64,000 nucleotides of DNA from Dioscorea cayenensis subsp. rotundata (Eukaryota > Streptophyta > Magnoliopsida > Dioscoreales > Dioscoreaceae), in contig NC_052487.1 in assembly GCF_009730915.1 (NCBI RefSeq), forward strand, positions 19,696,895-19,760,894, read 5' to 3'. Shown one piece after another: positions 1 to 11,315 of the stretch. The notes beneath the pieces are model-generated. The model had not been told where the DNA came from. It saw only the letters and a list, made by a program, of their open reading frames with translations, and did no database searches. The first letter of the stretch is position 1; each line of letters begins with the position of its first letter. A program made the translations under genes and the position numbers.

Positions 1-794
1 AATGCATATGTTATTACAATGTTACTAGCTTTAAATTCATGAGTCATAATAAGTAAATGACAAAAATACTTAGCATATAGAAAATCAAAAGTAATTTTTA
101 GGAGACTCAATTAAAGGCACAATATATATATAGAGAGAGAGAGATGAACTCAACACTGATTTAGAATATTTCAAAATTAGTGAGGCTAATACAAATACAA
201 GACAAGTGCATAATTTTGAAAATAAAATTTATATTAAGGTTGTTCATTTGATGGGTTCTAGTACTTTTATTTTTCTTTCATACCAGTTTTGTAAGTTTTT
301 CTTTCTTATTTAATATATTTTGAGTGATTCAACTTCGATCTATTAAAAATTTTTTGAGTGTCTACTTGAATGTAAGTTATAATGGATATTATTGCACCTT
401 TCTTTTGGGAATATGTTGTTGATTATCAGAATGGATGTATCGCTGCAAATTGGTATTACATTGTTTTCTTTAACTCTGAATTGGATAATATCGCACCTTC
501 TTTAATTGCTATAATAATAATGAAATTGTCTATATGGAAAGCTTGGTGTAATTAATAAAATTATTATGAATGGCAATGTCAATGCTGATCTCATTGTTAA
601 AATTTAAAGGCTCTTGTAATTAATTGTCTTTCCTTGTTAACTCGCCATGCATAATTCTATACTTTTTTAATATATATATATATATATAATTTATTATTTT
701 TTATTAATGAAGTTCGGTAGAAATGATGTGTGTCTCATAAATTTAGTTTTAAAAACTTACTGAGCCTATAGGATCATGATTTTTAGAATAAAGT
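1..794. other. AT-rich intergenic sequence, no gene seen
   Basis: No coding region or RNA gene could be supported here. The stretch holds short (TA)n and (GA)n tracts (about 129-143 and 670-690) and ends where the LINE 3' end begins. Confidence 0.6.
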
Positions 795-3060
795 GGATAA
801 ATGACCAATTTATTAAAAAGAAGAAAACAAAGGAGTACAACACAAAAAAAAAGCAAACAATAAAAGACTGAAAGTAAATAACATATTGGAATCCTCTCTA
901 GGGATGAAGAGAACAGTGAGCAAAAGCAATACAAGAAGAGAGAGAAAATGAAACAAGCTGGGCGGACAAAGGCTACCGTCTAGAGACACAGGCCTGCCAA
1001 GCAACAAGAAAAGGAGGATTGCTCCTGGTCAGCAGTGTGCACCGAATCGCCGATGAGATCAGTAGGTCTAGTGCTTAGGAAGTTGAGAGAGCGCTTGATC
1101 CTTTGGGTGGCCTCTGTGGTTTCTTATTGAAGATTCTCAGGATCCGTCGAAAGCAAAGAGAGCAGCATGTTAGCAGACTTGTATAAAATTGAAAGATTAG
1201 GAAGACAAGTAAGTTTAAAAATGCGATTGTTTCGTTCAAGCCAAATATTCCAGATGATGGCTCTAGAACAGAGGTCCCACAGTTTCTGACGGGAAGAAGT
1301 TAATGAGGGGATCCAAATGGTCCAAATATTGGAAACTGAGGATGGGGAAGACTCAATATCAAGGTTTTGTCTGAAGAAGGACCAAATACGCTCCGAATAC
1401 TTGCAATCAAGAAAAAGATGTTCCACTGTTTCCGTGTTATTATGACAAAGAATGCATGTGTCAGTGGCATTAGGATTGCATCCTTTTTTGAAAAGATTGT
1501 CAAGAGGTAGAATTTTGTTTTCCCTGACCAACCAGCAGAATAAAGTGATTTTGCTTGGAGATTTGGATTTCCAGAACTGAGGATATAATTGGCTACGAAG
1601 CCCTCCATCAATTAAGAAATTGTAGAAGGATTTGACAGAGAAAATACCATTATTTTCAAGAGGCCAGGAGTAAGAGTCCTCTTGATAATTGATGCATGAT
1701 CGAAAAGAAGCAAGAATGGTGCTAATCCCAGCCCAGAAGAAAGATTTGTTTCTTGGTTGGTGTTGAAATAGGAATCCAGGTGACCCAATGAAAGAATAGT
1801 TTGTGTTGATAATCTTGGACCAACAAGAGTTCGGTGTAGTAGTGATCTTCCACCACAATTTTCTAAGTAAGGCTTTGTTGAACTCCTGAAGATCAAGAAT
1901 TCCCCATCCACCCATGTTACGGGGGCGGCAGATCCTTTTCCAAGAGACTAATCTGATACCCTTAGATCCAAGATTGAGCCCTTTCCACAAAAAATCACTT
2001 CTAATCTTATCAATCTTATGAATAACCCAGACTGGTAGTTTGAATACTGACATCCAGTAAACTTGTATAGTAGAAAGAACGGAGTTAATAAGGGTTAGAC
2101 GACCCCCCAGGGAAAGGTATAAAGCTTTCCAGGGAGTGAGTCTAGATCGGATAGAATCAATAAGCTTTGTCCAATCTTGACGTTTAGGCCGTCTTCCAGA
2201 AAGGGGAACTCCCAAGTATGTAATAGGAAGACAATCCCTATTGCAGTTCAGAATTCTTGCAGAAGAAGAGTGAGGTTGAAATCCATATTTTGTGGAATAC
2301 AGACAGCTTTTTGAGAAATTTATAGAGAGTCCAGAACAACCTTCAAAGAGATAAAGAATTAATTTGATTATTTGAAGGTCTTTGTGCCCTCTAGCTGAGA
2401 AAATGATTAAATCGTCCGCGTATTGTAAATGACAAATGCCATTAGAATGGTCAATTTGAACTCCAACCAGTACTTTGGAATTAATAGCGTGATTAAACAT
2501 AGTGCTGAGAGTGTCTGCCGCTAAAGCAAAAAGAAGAGGTGAAAGGGGATCAACTTATCTTAAGCCCCTTTTACAGCGGATATACCCTTGGGTAGTTCCA
2601 TTGATGAGAATTTGTGTTTTTGCAGTGTTGAGAATAGTATGTATCCAATTAATCCAGCGATTGCCAAAACCTCTAGCTGCTAGAATCTCAAGAAGAAAAT
2701 TCCAGTCTAGTGAATCAAAGGCTTTCGCAAAATCAACTTTAAAAGCAAATCCAAGGCTTTTCTTTTTTTGAAGATTGAAAATCACTTCATGGGAAGCAAT
2801 AATGTTATTTGCGATACATCTGCTTTTAATAAATCCATATTGAGAATTATCGACTAGAAAATTAATCACTTTACTCAACCTAGAGGCAAGAATCTTGGAA
2901 ATGATTTTGCAGGTAGAATTGATGAGGCTTATAGGTCTAAATTCAGAAACCTCAGTAGGAGCTTTTGTTATGCCAATAAGCGTGATGTGAACCCTATTAA
3001 GGCGTTCAAAGTTAATAGAACCATTAAAAAAATCACGACAAAGCTTAATAAAGTCTTCCT
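795..3060 (-). mobile_element. 5'-truncated LINE (L1-type non-LTR retrotransposon)
   Basis: The minus strand carries the C-terminal half of an L1-type ORF2, from the start of the reverse transcriptase fingers and palm to the zf-RVT region. A 3' untranslated stretch of about 330 bases follows. Read on the minus strand, it ends in a T-rich segment and a 'TTGGTCATTTAT'-like end that resembles plant LINE 3' ends. There is no endonuclease domain and no ORF1, so the copy stops abruptly near 3060, as expected from incomplete target-primed reverse transcription. I could not find convincing target-site duplications. Both boundaries are estimates, good to a few tens of bases. Confidence 0.75.
1124..3059 (-). 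pseudogene. LINE ORF2 remnant: reverse transcriptase + zf-RVT
   Basis: One open frame on the minus strand is broken once, by TAA at 2555-2557. Upstream of the stop lie the early RT motifs ('FRPISLINSTCK', then 'KVDFAKAFDSLDW' with a catalytic-type Asp). Downstream, 'YADD' at 2411-2422 is the catalytic motif. The C-terminal part has 'CILCHNNTETVEHLFLDC', the CCHC-like zf-RVT signature of plant LINE ORF2 proteins. The stop falls where related proteins have Gln in the 'QGDPLSP' motif (here stop-V-D-P-L-S-P), so a single CAA to TAA transition explains it. The N-terminal apurinic endonuclease is missing, so the copy cannot be autonomous. Confidence 0.85.
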
Positions 3061-3290
3061 AAATGAAATTCCGGTGCTTTTGGAAAAAGAATATCATGAA
3101 TTCATTCATATAAAAAATAATTAAAAAAAAACAACCATCCAATGAAATTTTAGGATGAAATAATATGTGAGATTCAATTGAAGAGTAAATTTTTATCTCA
3201 GTGCTGTATACATAGTAATAAAATTTTCTATATACCATGCAAATATAAGCTAGACGCTTATACTTTTGTCCAAAAAAAAAAAAAATGCTT
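3061..3290 (+). repeat. A-tailed retroposon 3' end (LINE or SINE)
   Basis: About 230 bases run into a pure poly(A) tract of 13 at about 3274-3287, directly after 'ACTTTTGTCC'. An abrupt A tail after non-repetitive sequence is typical of the 3' end of a plant non-LTR retroposon on the plus strand. It abuts the truncated end of the minus-strand LINE. No coding sequence or Pol III box was found in it, and the 5' boundary is unclear. Confidence 0.35.
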
Positions 3291-6053
3291 CTAATTATCC
3301 TCAATTCACTCATTCCTATAGAAGTGAGACTGAGTGGATTGAAAAAAGGAACAAGTAAAAATTTGGACACAATTCAGATTGATAGAAAACCTTCATGAGC
3401 CAACTGAGCCAACCTAAACCAAGAACAAATGACCTCAACTTGTGGCAATATTTAAGTGTTGGTCTATGGAGTCCGGTGCTTATGACTCCATGAAGTCAAG
3501 ACTCTAGTTATATATATAAGTTTAATAACTATGTATATATTTAAGTTTTTATATATTTCAGTTTTTGGCTCCAATTCTTCTTTTCTTTTCTCTGTTTTTT
3601 TTTTCTTCACCCTCCTCTTATTCGCCTTAAAACTTAAAGGTGGATTGTGAAAAAAATGTCATTTCTCATCTAACTTTTTACTTATATAACTAGTCATAGT
3701 TTATTAAATTTAAAGAATAAATGAAGTCTAGAGACCTTGCGAAAGGCAACTAGACAAGCAAAGCAAAGAATGAAAAAAAAACGTTTTAAGAATTGTTATG
3801 AGAACGAAACTTATTTCATACATATATTATGTTGAAATTAGTGAAATTAGTATAAGTAGAAAATCAGAACATATTTTTAAAATTAAAATAGGAATTTTTT
3901 CTTTAAAAAAAAAAACTTGTACAGTAGTTATTTGTAAATTTAGTTTAATTCAAACATTAAATGTTAATTATTTTACTTTATCTTTTTTTTTAATTTTCTC
4001 AACAACAAGAAGTTTTTTTTTTTTTTGGACTTGTTTACATATAAGTAAATAAGAGCTGTAATTTATGGTGTTTGAGTTGATTTAGGTTGACCACTCATTG
4101 TATACTATTCGTATTAATAAATATTGTATTACAAAGTTGAAATATGTCAAAGCCATCTGATTTGGATGGCTAGCAACACTAACTCAGAGTTTTTTAAGGG
4201 AGAAAAAAATATGACAAGAGTTCAAATCCCAATAACTGAGAGTGTACATAAATTGCTTCTTATATCACAGCGAACAACCTAGTTGTGGGAGAGGCAATGA
4301 ATCACATAAAACTCGGGTTGGGATGTTGGAGTCCCCTTCCTTGGTTTCCATATTGTACATACAACTGTGCATTTATAAATATACACCATATATCCTAAAC
4401 CTCATAAAATATATAAATTTGGTTATATGAAATAATTCAGTAATCAGTATGGGTTGGAATATAGGGATTTTTTTTTAACTGTTTCTTTTATTGGCTAGTT
4501 TTTTTATAAGGAAAAATATAGTTATATTATATAAAGTTTGAGTTGATTTAGATCGGGCATTTCATCTGAGCATTTTACTTTACACTAATTAGACTAATTA
4601 AGTGGTTGTATTACATATTGCAATATTACATTTTTAAATTTGGTAGCAGTGTTAGAAAGATGGTGTCTTCAAGACATATATTTTATAAAATTAATTATTG
4701 TTTTAAATTTTATTTTACTTTATATATATATTATATAGTTCATGTGAAATAATTTTATCTGATATATATAAGATATGCTAAGTCGCTTGTAGTTTATTTA
4801 CATTTACATTGTTGTAAAATTTAAAAATTACACATATACCTGAACAATTTTTAGTGACATATAAATAACTCTAAAAAATATAATATAAATAAAATTTGAA
4901 AACAAAATTACATGAAGACATTATTATTAGGCTTATAATAATTCAGGAGATCATTTCCTTAACGTACGGGGTAGTGAAACATCAAATAAGAATTGGTACA
5001 AAGTACCATGATAGGAAGGAGATGAAAATTAATAAAAAAAAAAAAAAGTTTAATACTAATCATTAAGTAAGAATTAACACAAGATGAATAAATGGTAAAA
5101 TTTCATGGCACTTACAATTAACTGAAGATAAAAATAAGTTGAACTGAATCAAGATAACACTTCTCAATGGTAGAAAAGGCTAGTTGAGAACCTGAATGAA
5201 CATAGGTCAAAATCATCATATAATTTCAGAGAATGCGGTGATTATAAATATCTAAGCATCTTTTTAATTATCTTCTCTTGCAACTCAAGATAACTCATAA
5301 CTCCATGATTAATCATGAACACACATAATGCCAATCAGCAAAACCAAATAACCAATTCATAATATTAAAACATAAGTGATTAATTAATTAATGTTTATCT
5401 GTAGAAGAAGCCAAAATACAACATGAGAACTGCCTCCTTTGAAGCTATGTGCACAAACAAGGAACACTAGTAAAGCGAGAGTTTCATTTTGGTGGGAAAA
5501 AAGTCAGTATTTAAACTAAAAATGCACTGGTTGTTACTGTTACTCCCAGCCAACTCAATTGTAAAGATACAAAGAATAGTTGTGATGAAAAATGCTTCTT
5601 GATTAATGACTATGATAGTATTCCACCAAAAGAAGAGGAGATGAACAAGTACGAAAACTCTCAACCATAATTAAGTATTAGATATTTATTGTATATCATG
5701 TAATTATTGATTGTGAAGACACATTTGTCACCGATAATGAATTAAACGGAGAAGCCGATAGAGATCTAGGCACTATCAAGAAGGGACAATAGTAGGACGC
5801 GACGTAAGCAACTTGAGCCAAGAACACCAGAGACGAGACAATGGCTGAGGTGCAACGGTTTGATGCATGAAGAACCATAGCTGAGAAATGAGTGAGTCAC
5901 TGGAACAGAACATTCAAACAGGTCCGAAAGATCTAAAACAGACAAACAGTATGTTATGATCTTGGATTCCTTATGATTTGATTATGGTAGTGAAAAAATT
6001 AATATGCTTGATATAGTGTTTTTTTTTTTAATTGATGTGTCCCAAGAATGAAG
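3291..6053. other. AT-rich intergenic sequence
   Basis: No gene was recognised. The stretch contains poly(T) and (TA)n tracts and one SINE-like segment, listed separately. The minus-strand frame at 5696-5878 matches nothing I know. The scaffold gap begins at 6054. Confidence 0.55.
4155..4400 (+). repeat. Possible tRNA-derived SINE
   Basis: 'TGGCTAGCAACAC' (about 4167) resembles a Pol III A box. 'GAGTTCAAATCCC' (4218-4230) resembles a B box (consensus GWTCRANNC). The two are about 50 bases apart, close to tRNA spacing. The segment is more GC-rich than its surroundings. No A tail or target duplication was identified, so this is tentative. Confidence 0.35.
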
Positions 6054-7053
6054 NNNNNNNNNNNNNNNNNNNNNNNNNNNNNNNNNNNNNNNNNNNNNNN
6101 NNNNNNNNNNNNNNNNNNNNNNNNNNNNNNNNNNNNNNNNNNNNNNNNNNNNNNNNNNNNNNNNNNNNNNNNNNNNNNNNNNNNNNNNNNNNNNNNNNNN
6201 NNNNNNNNNNNNNNNNNNNNNNNNNNNNNNNNNNNNNNNNNNNNNNNNNNNNNNNNNNNNNNNNNNNNNNNNNNNNNNNNNNNNNNNNNNNNNNNNNNNN
6301 NNNNNNNNNNNNNNNNNNNNNNNNNNNNNNNNNNNNNNNNNNNNNNNNNNNNNNNNNNNNNNNNNNNNNNNNNNNNNNNNNNNNNNNNNNNNNNNNNNNN
6401 NNNNNNNNNNNNNNNNNNNNNNNNNNNNNNNNNNNNNNNNNNNNNNNNNNNNNNNNNNNNNNNNNNNNNNNNNNNNNNNNNNNNNNNNNNNNNNNNNNNN
6501 NNNNNNNNNNNNNNNNNNNNNNNNNNNNNNNNNNNNNNNNNNNNNNNNNNNNNNNNNNNNNNNNNNNNNNNNNNNNNNNNNNNNNNNNNNNNNNNNNNNN
6601 NNNNNNNNNNNNNNNNNNNNNNNNNNNNNNNNNNNNNNNNNNNNNNNNNNNNNNNNNNNNNNNNNNNNNNNNNNNNNNNNNNNNNNNNNNNNNNNNNNNN
6701 NNNNNNNNNNNNNNNNNNNNNNNNNNNNNNNNNNNNNNNNNNNNNNNNNNNNNNNNNNNNNNNNNNNNNNNNNNNNNNNNNNNNNNNNNNNNNNNNNNNN
6801 NNNNNNNNNNNNNNNNNNNNNNNNNNNNNNNNNNNNNNNNNNNNNNNNNNNNNNNNNNNNNNNNNNNNNNNNNNNNNNNNNNNNNNNNNNNNNNNNNNNN
6901 NNNNNNNNNNNNNNNNNNNNNNNNNNNNNNNNNNNNNNNNNNNNNNNNNNNNNNNNNNNNNNNNNNNNNNNNNNNNNNNNNNNNNNNNNNNNNNNNNNNN
7001 NNNNNNNNNNNNNNNNNNNNNNNNNNNNNNNNNNNNNNNNNNNNNNNNNNNNN
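6054..7053. other. Scaffold gap of exactly 1,000 N
   Basis: The run of N is exactly 1,000 bases, a conventional placeholder length, so the true size is unknown. Any reading frame drawn across it is an artefact. The left end of the transposon that follows is hidden here. Confidence 0.99.
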
Positions 7054-7396
7054 TAAGCGGATCGTTGATTATGTCGATGATCTACCGGAATGGGGCGCTA
7101 CGCATGGGCGCAAGCGACGCTGAAGTGGCTTATGGAGGACATACTACAAGCCGCTACCCGAGTCGCAATCTAGATGCTGCGGGGAAGAAGACCAACACCG
7201 GGTATGTTAAGGGGTTGCAGTGAGCACTTAACATCTGGTTTTACTGGTGACGGAACCCGGAAAGAAAGTCCGTTTTTGCAAGATCCCAAGGATCTTTGTG
7301 CTACTGGTGAAAATACTTTACAGGGAAGCAGCGACGATAGAGACGAGTTTGTCATCTCTCGAAGGAAAAGAGGTAATAATTCAAAAAAATATTTTT

Positions 7397-7610
7397 GTTT
7401 AATCTAGAGCGTTAACGTTTAACCATATCATTTACCGCTTTAACTTTATTCATCTATCGTTTAAAATTATAACTTACCAGTTTAACTTTGTTCAACTACC
7501 GTTTAAACTTTTTAGTTTAATGTTTAATTTGTTTGTTCTCTGTTTAACTACAATAGGTTATAACGTTTAAATATCATGAGTTACGTATGTAAATATAGTT
7601 TTAATTGTTT
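7397..7610 (+). repeat. GTTTAA-rich tract 1 (candidate intron)
   Basis: Ten copies of GTTTAA lie within about 215 bases, mostly preceded by C or T (CGTTTAA, TGTTTAA) and spaced about 10-35 bases apart, with near variants such as GCTTTAA. The tract lies between two coding blocks of the protease gene and starts after a GTAATA donor-like site, so it is probably intronic. Confidence 0.7.
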
Positions 7611-8782
7611 AAACTAAATAATTTCGCTAAGATTGTTTGCTTTACACATGCTAGTTTTCCTGAAATTTGGTTCGGCGAATCTTGATGAAAGAAGTATTTG
7701 TTCGGGCAACCGTCGATCGGATGCTATTGCTCCGGGAACCGCTTGCTCAGAGCAAGATGAGAGGCAACCTCTTCCTTGCTTGGCGGACGCCTGATTCTCC
7801 TGCTTCGGTCAAAACGCATTCGTCGAGGCCGGGAAGCCCTCCCACCCGCCTGGGCCAGTGGCTTCCCCACGCAGTGTCGGCCCCCGACGTGGCAGCCCTC
7901 GCCCAGGCACTAGGCGAGGGATGTCAGCTGCAACTCTCATGCGAGCTTGCAGATTTTGATGACCGAGTTCCCTCGGCATTTGTCGCTCGGGTGGAGGCGT
8001 TGGAAGGCGGTCAGCGATCACGATCGATTGCGCCTTCCCTTCAAACAAATGAAGCTACCCGGGGACGGATACGCCGTCGGAGTTCGACGAGCGAGGACAT
8101 CATCGGGGGTGGCCCCTTCGAAAGACGGCCTCATTCGAAGAAGCTTGCAAAAAAAGGAAAACAATAATGCCTCCGTCTCCACGCGTCACGGTGACGATGA
8201 AATAATAGCGACACCATCGGCGGAGCACCATCGGCGGTCGATGTTGTTAGCGTTGATGACATGCCCATCACGGTGGAGGAGATTGAAGATGGCGCTGAGT
8301 TTGCCGCGGTGGAAAAAGATCGATCGACTACGTTGTTGGCGACATCATGCATCTGGTGGAGCCGGGCGGCGTGCGATCACGACATCAAAGATGGACACAA
8401 TCCATGAAAAATAACAACCAGCCAACGTTGTGTCTCCCATTGATCGCTCTGCTCGTGGAACTCCACGGTTGAGAAGGTCGTTGAGTCTATCCTCAACGAA
8501 GTGGAATTCACGGTGGAACCAACTGGTCGACCGTGCCGCGTCGAAGGCGGATACAATCCCACGAGAACAAGAAGCAGTGTAAAAAAGTGTCTCCCGTTGA
8601 TCTTTGCTGTCGTGCCCCCATTAAAGGAAGCCCGATAAAAAAAGTAGAAGAACTTCGGAAAGTCTTCATTCGAAGAAAAAAATACGTTGCCCGATCCCGC
8701 CTCAATAAGTACGAGCGAGTTGATAAGGATCTTCCTCAGCGCCCTATGGACAAAGTAAGTTTGAAGTTTTTTTATGATATTG

Positions 8783-8945
8783 TTTAAAAAGCTGTTTTAG
8801 TTACCATTTAAGTAGGAGCGTTAACGTTTAAAAATTCTAGAGATAACATTTAACTTATAAGTGATACCCTTTAAATATTACCGCTACTGTTTAACCATTC
8901 AATATAGAATTTAAAGTTTATACTTTAACGTTTAATTTTATACTT
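8783..8945 (+). repeat. GTTTAA-rich tract 2 (candidate intron)
   Basis: Four exact GTTTAA copies plus variants (CATTTAA, CCTTTAA) fall inside the candidate intron that begins GTAAGT at 8756 and ends near 8987. The opening 'GAGCGTTAACGTTTAA' nearly repeats the start of the first tract ('AGCGTTAACGTTTAA' at about 7409). Confidence 0.65.
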
Positions 8946-9632
8946 ACAACATTGTTTACATGTCTTTGTTCCGTTCGACCACGACAGACTATCGTGTGGA
9001 AGAATGACTCGTCGAGCTCACGGGCCAATCTATTCGACCGCTCGAGGGAAGGAGATGAGTCGCGAGCGATGTGATGGGACGCGATTCGTATGTATCTTGC
9101 AAAAAGAGCGATGAGCGTAGTGCCATACTCGTTATAAGAGGCGCGCCTCCATCACACGCGCACGGCCTTGTTCATGTCAAAGCGAGGCGACGACGCACAT
9201 GAATCCACGATGGCTATGATTGGAGATGCCGCGCGCAACTTGCATGAAGTGGACATCGTCATCCTCCCGGATAATTATGAGTGGCCACTTCCATGTCGTG
9301 CGTCCTCGACAATGAAAAACAAGAATACTGAGGCATTATTCTTCATGCCAAAGCGAAGAATACGATAAAAACGCGCTAGAAATGGTAAGTGCTTTAATAA
9401 TTTGTGTTTGTGTAATAGTGTTCGGTAAATAATCGGCATTCTAATATGAACTTGTATATCTCAGCAGTGGAACCTATTCGACATCTCGTATCGACATGGA
9501 GTTAGGGCGAGTCGGCGACCGCAAAGTACCCGCTTGTTCACGGCTAATCGAAGCCCCACGACGAGAAAAAAAGGAAGTGTCGATTGCGGCGTCTATGTCA
9601 TGCGGTTTATCGAGCGATTACTCACCCGGTGA

Positions 9633-10625
9633 GAAGCTACGTGCACTGCGATCGGCGTCCCTTATCTGCGATTAAGGTATGTTTCCGCATACTTAGGGAG
9701 GGAGGCGGCCGACATCACGACCCGGAGGGGAGTCTTGCAAGCGGGTTCTTAGTCATTCTTTCTATATTTGTATACACGATTCTTTCTTTAATAATCCAGA
9801 TTCATTGTTTAACATACACTTCGGTGTTTAAGTATATAGTTCATTGTGTAAATATCAATGTAATTGTTTTAAACTCCGTTTCTTGTGTAAAACGAACCCG
9901 GAGGAGAGTGTCGCATAAGCGAGGGTCGTAGTCGTTGTATAGGTGTAATAGTTTCAAATGTAAACCCAGGTTTAAATTGATTCATTTTTCGGAAAAACAT
10001 GACAAATTTTGTCGATGTAAATGTACATGTATCTAAATTCAATTAAATTCATTCTGTTTCGTTTTGAGGTTACGTTCTTGTTGGATGATATTGTAGTCCG
10101 TGAGGGTACATTATCGGGTAGGGTTCTGTTCATTTTCATTTTTCATTATCGGCTAATATCAACATTCATTTTAATCGTATAATGATAACTTTTTGCCCCT
10201 TTAACTTTCGTTTTTCTCGTTTAAGTTTAGGTTTCTCTGTTTAAATTTAATATTTTCTGCTTTTAAAATATCCTTATTATTTAATAATATCAATGTAATT
10301 ACAACAAAAAAATATACTTAATATTTTTCTGTTTAAAAATATCCTTATTACTTAATAATCTCTTATAGAGTGTAATGTAATGTTCCGATTTTTTTATGTG
10401 CGACGGGAGTGGAAGCGCTTGGGGAACCCGAGGCGTGTATTAATTACAGCTAGGGGAACCGCTAGCACCATCCCGTTAGTACATTTTAAGCGGATACAAA
10501 TTTATTTTTAAAGCGATAAAAAAATAACGAGTTAAAGCAGAGAATAAAATATTTAAAAGCGTAAGAGATATATTTAAATATAAAGTTCAATATTTAAACA
10601 ATAATAAGAAGTATATACACAATGC
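9633..10625. other. Space between convergent MULE genes, with scattered GTTTAA/TTAAAC motifs
   Basis: No intact frame was found. GTTTAA copies occur in the forward sense at about 9807-9830, 9970 and 10218-10330. From about 10480 to 10620 the reverse-complement style prevails (TTTAAAGCG, TTAAAC). The switch of motif orientation coincides with the switch in gene orientation. A divergent duplicate of about 45 bases is present at about 9720-9765 and 9896-9941. Confidence 0.55.
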
Positions 10626-11315
10626 CTAGTCGGCACATGATTCATTCCACGATCTGCGATTGTGACCGAAAGCGTGGCAATGGCTACAACGCAACTCTGC
10701 GGACCTCGGGACGCTACTGACTCGATCCTCTTCGTCTAGGGACACCCAGGTTGCCTTCTCGTCACGGTGGTCGCATAACGCAGATTCGCGATTTTTCATC
10801 CATCGACTGTCGTTTCGTCCGGTATGGGGAATATAGCTTCCTTATACGCCATTTTTGAAGTCGAAGCTTCCTTCCACGATACCCGGTGTTTCTGTTCTTC
10901 GATAATTTGGAGTCAAAATTCCTTTTGATTGCAAAATTCCTAAGTGCGTCTCGAAATGTTCAACGCCTTCAAAAACATTGTCCAATATCCAACGACAACA
11001 CTTCGACTGATCGGATGAGGAAGGAAGGCATGCCACACCCCTCGAGGCTCGCCATGATGTGGAATAGAAGCTGCCGGATTCGAATTCCCCGCTAACACTT
11101 TAGTTTAAACAAACACGATCAATATTTAAATAGAGACACAAAAATATTTAAAGCGATAAACATAAATCTTAAAGCGTGAACATTAGCAGCGACACGGAAA
11201 TATCGAGACCCCATCGCTCACATATTTCACTTAACAGCGATTCCCAGAAGTCGATGTCGTGAACATTAGCACTCGTCCCTCCCGTTGTATCTAGCAATAG
11301 CACAAAAACTCTCAT
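10626..11315 (-). pseudogene. MuDR-type MULE transposase remnant, internally deleted
   Basis: ATG at 11315-11313 opens 'MRVFVLLLDTTGG', followed within 48 codons by 'ICERWGLDIS' and 'LLMFTL'. This is the N-terminal pattern of plant MuDR transposases. The frame then stops at 11171-11169. The C-terminal end follows: 'YKEAIFPIPDETT' (after about 10845), a basic 'TRRQPGCP' stop 'TKRIES' stretch, and a zinc knuckle 'RCSHCHAFGHNRRSW' with stop TAG at 10628-10626. The final knuckle Cys is Trp. Family members run to several hundred residues with a DDE catalytic core. Only about 690 bases remain and no DDE or SWIM motif is visible, so the middle is deleted. At least one frameshift separates the basic stretch from the knuckle. 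Confidence 0.7.

Larger units (their letters stand above)
7054..9632 (+). pseudogene. Transposon-borne Ulp1/C48 cysteine protease-like gene, frameshifted
   Basis: The last exon reads 'KGSVDCGVYVMRFIERLL' before a stop at 9630-9632. D-C-G holds the nucleophilic Cys of Ulp1/SENP proteases (codon 9585-9587). About 100 codons upstream, after a frame change, 'SGHFHVV' at about 9280-9300 gives a candidate catalytic His. It is followed by 'HYSSCQS' and 'YDKNALEM', as in transposon Ulp1 proteins. Candidate introns begin GTAATA at 7371, GTAAGT at 8756 and GTAAGT at 9385. The frame 7667-8167 is a Ser/Pro-rich linker. Reading frames change repeatedly and in-frame stops occur, so it is not functional as assembled. 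The 5' end is lost in the gap. Around 7085-7165 the wording resembles the DUF1985 region that often precedes Ulp1 in such genes, but this is weak. Confidence 0.65.

Noticed and set aside
5696-5878. 60-codon minus-strand frame with a hydrophobic stretch
   Set aside because: No family resemblance, and no splice or start context that supports a gene.
6032-7223. Long frames of 363 and 391 codons
   Set aside because: They are almost entirely Ns from the scaffold gap.
7809-8048. GC-rich minus-strand frame
   Set aside because: It is antisense to the decayed protease gene; GC-rich coding DNA often leaves open antisense frames.
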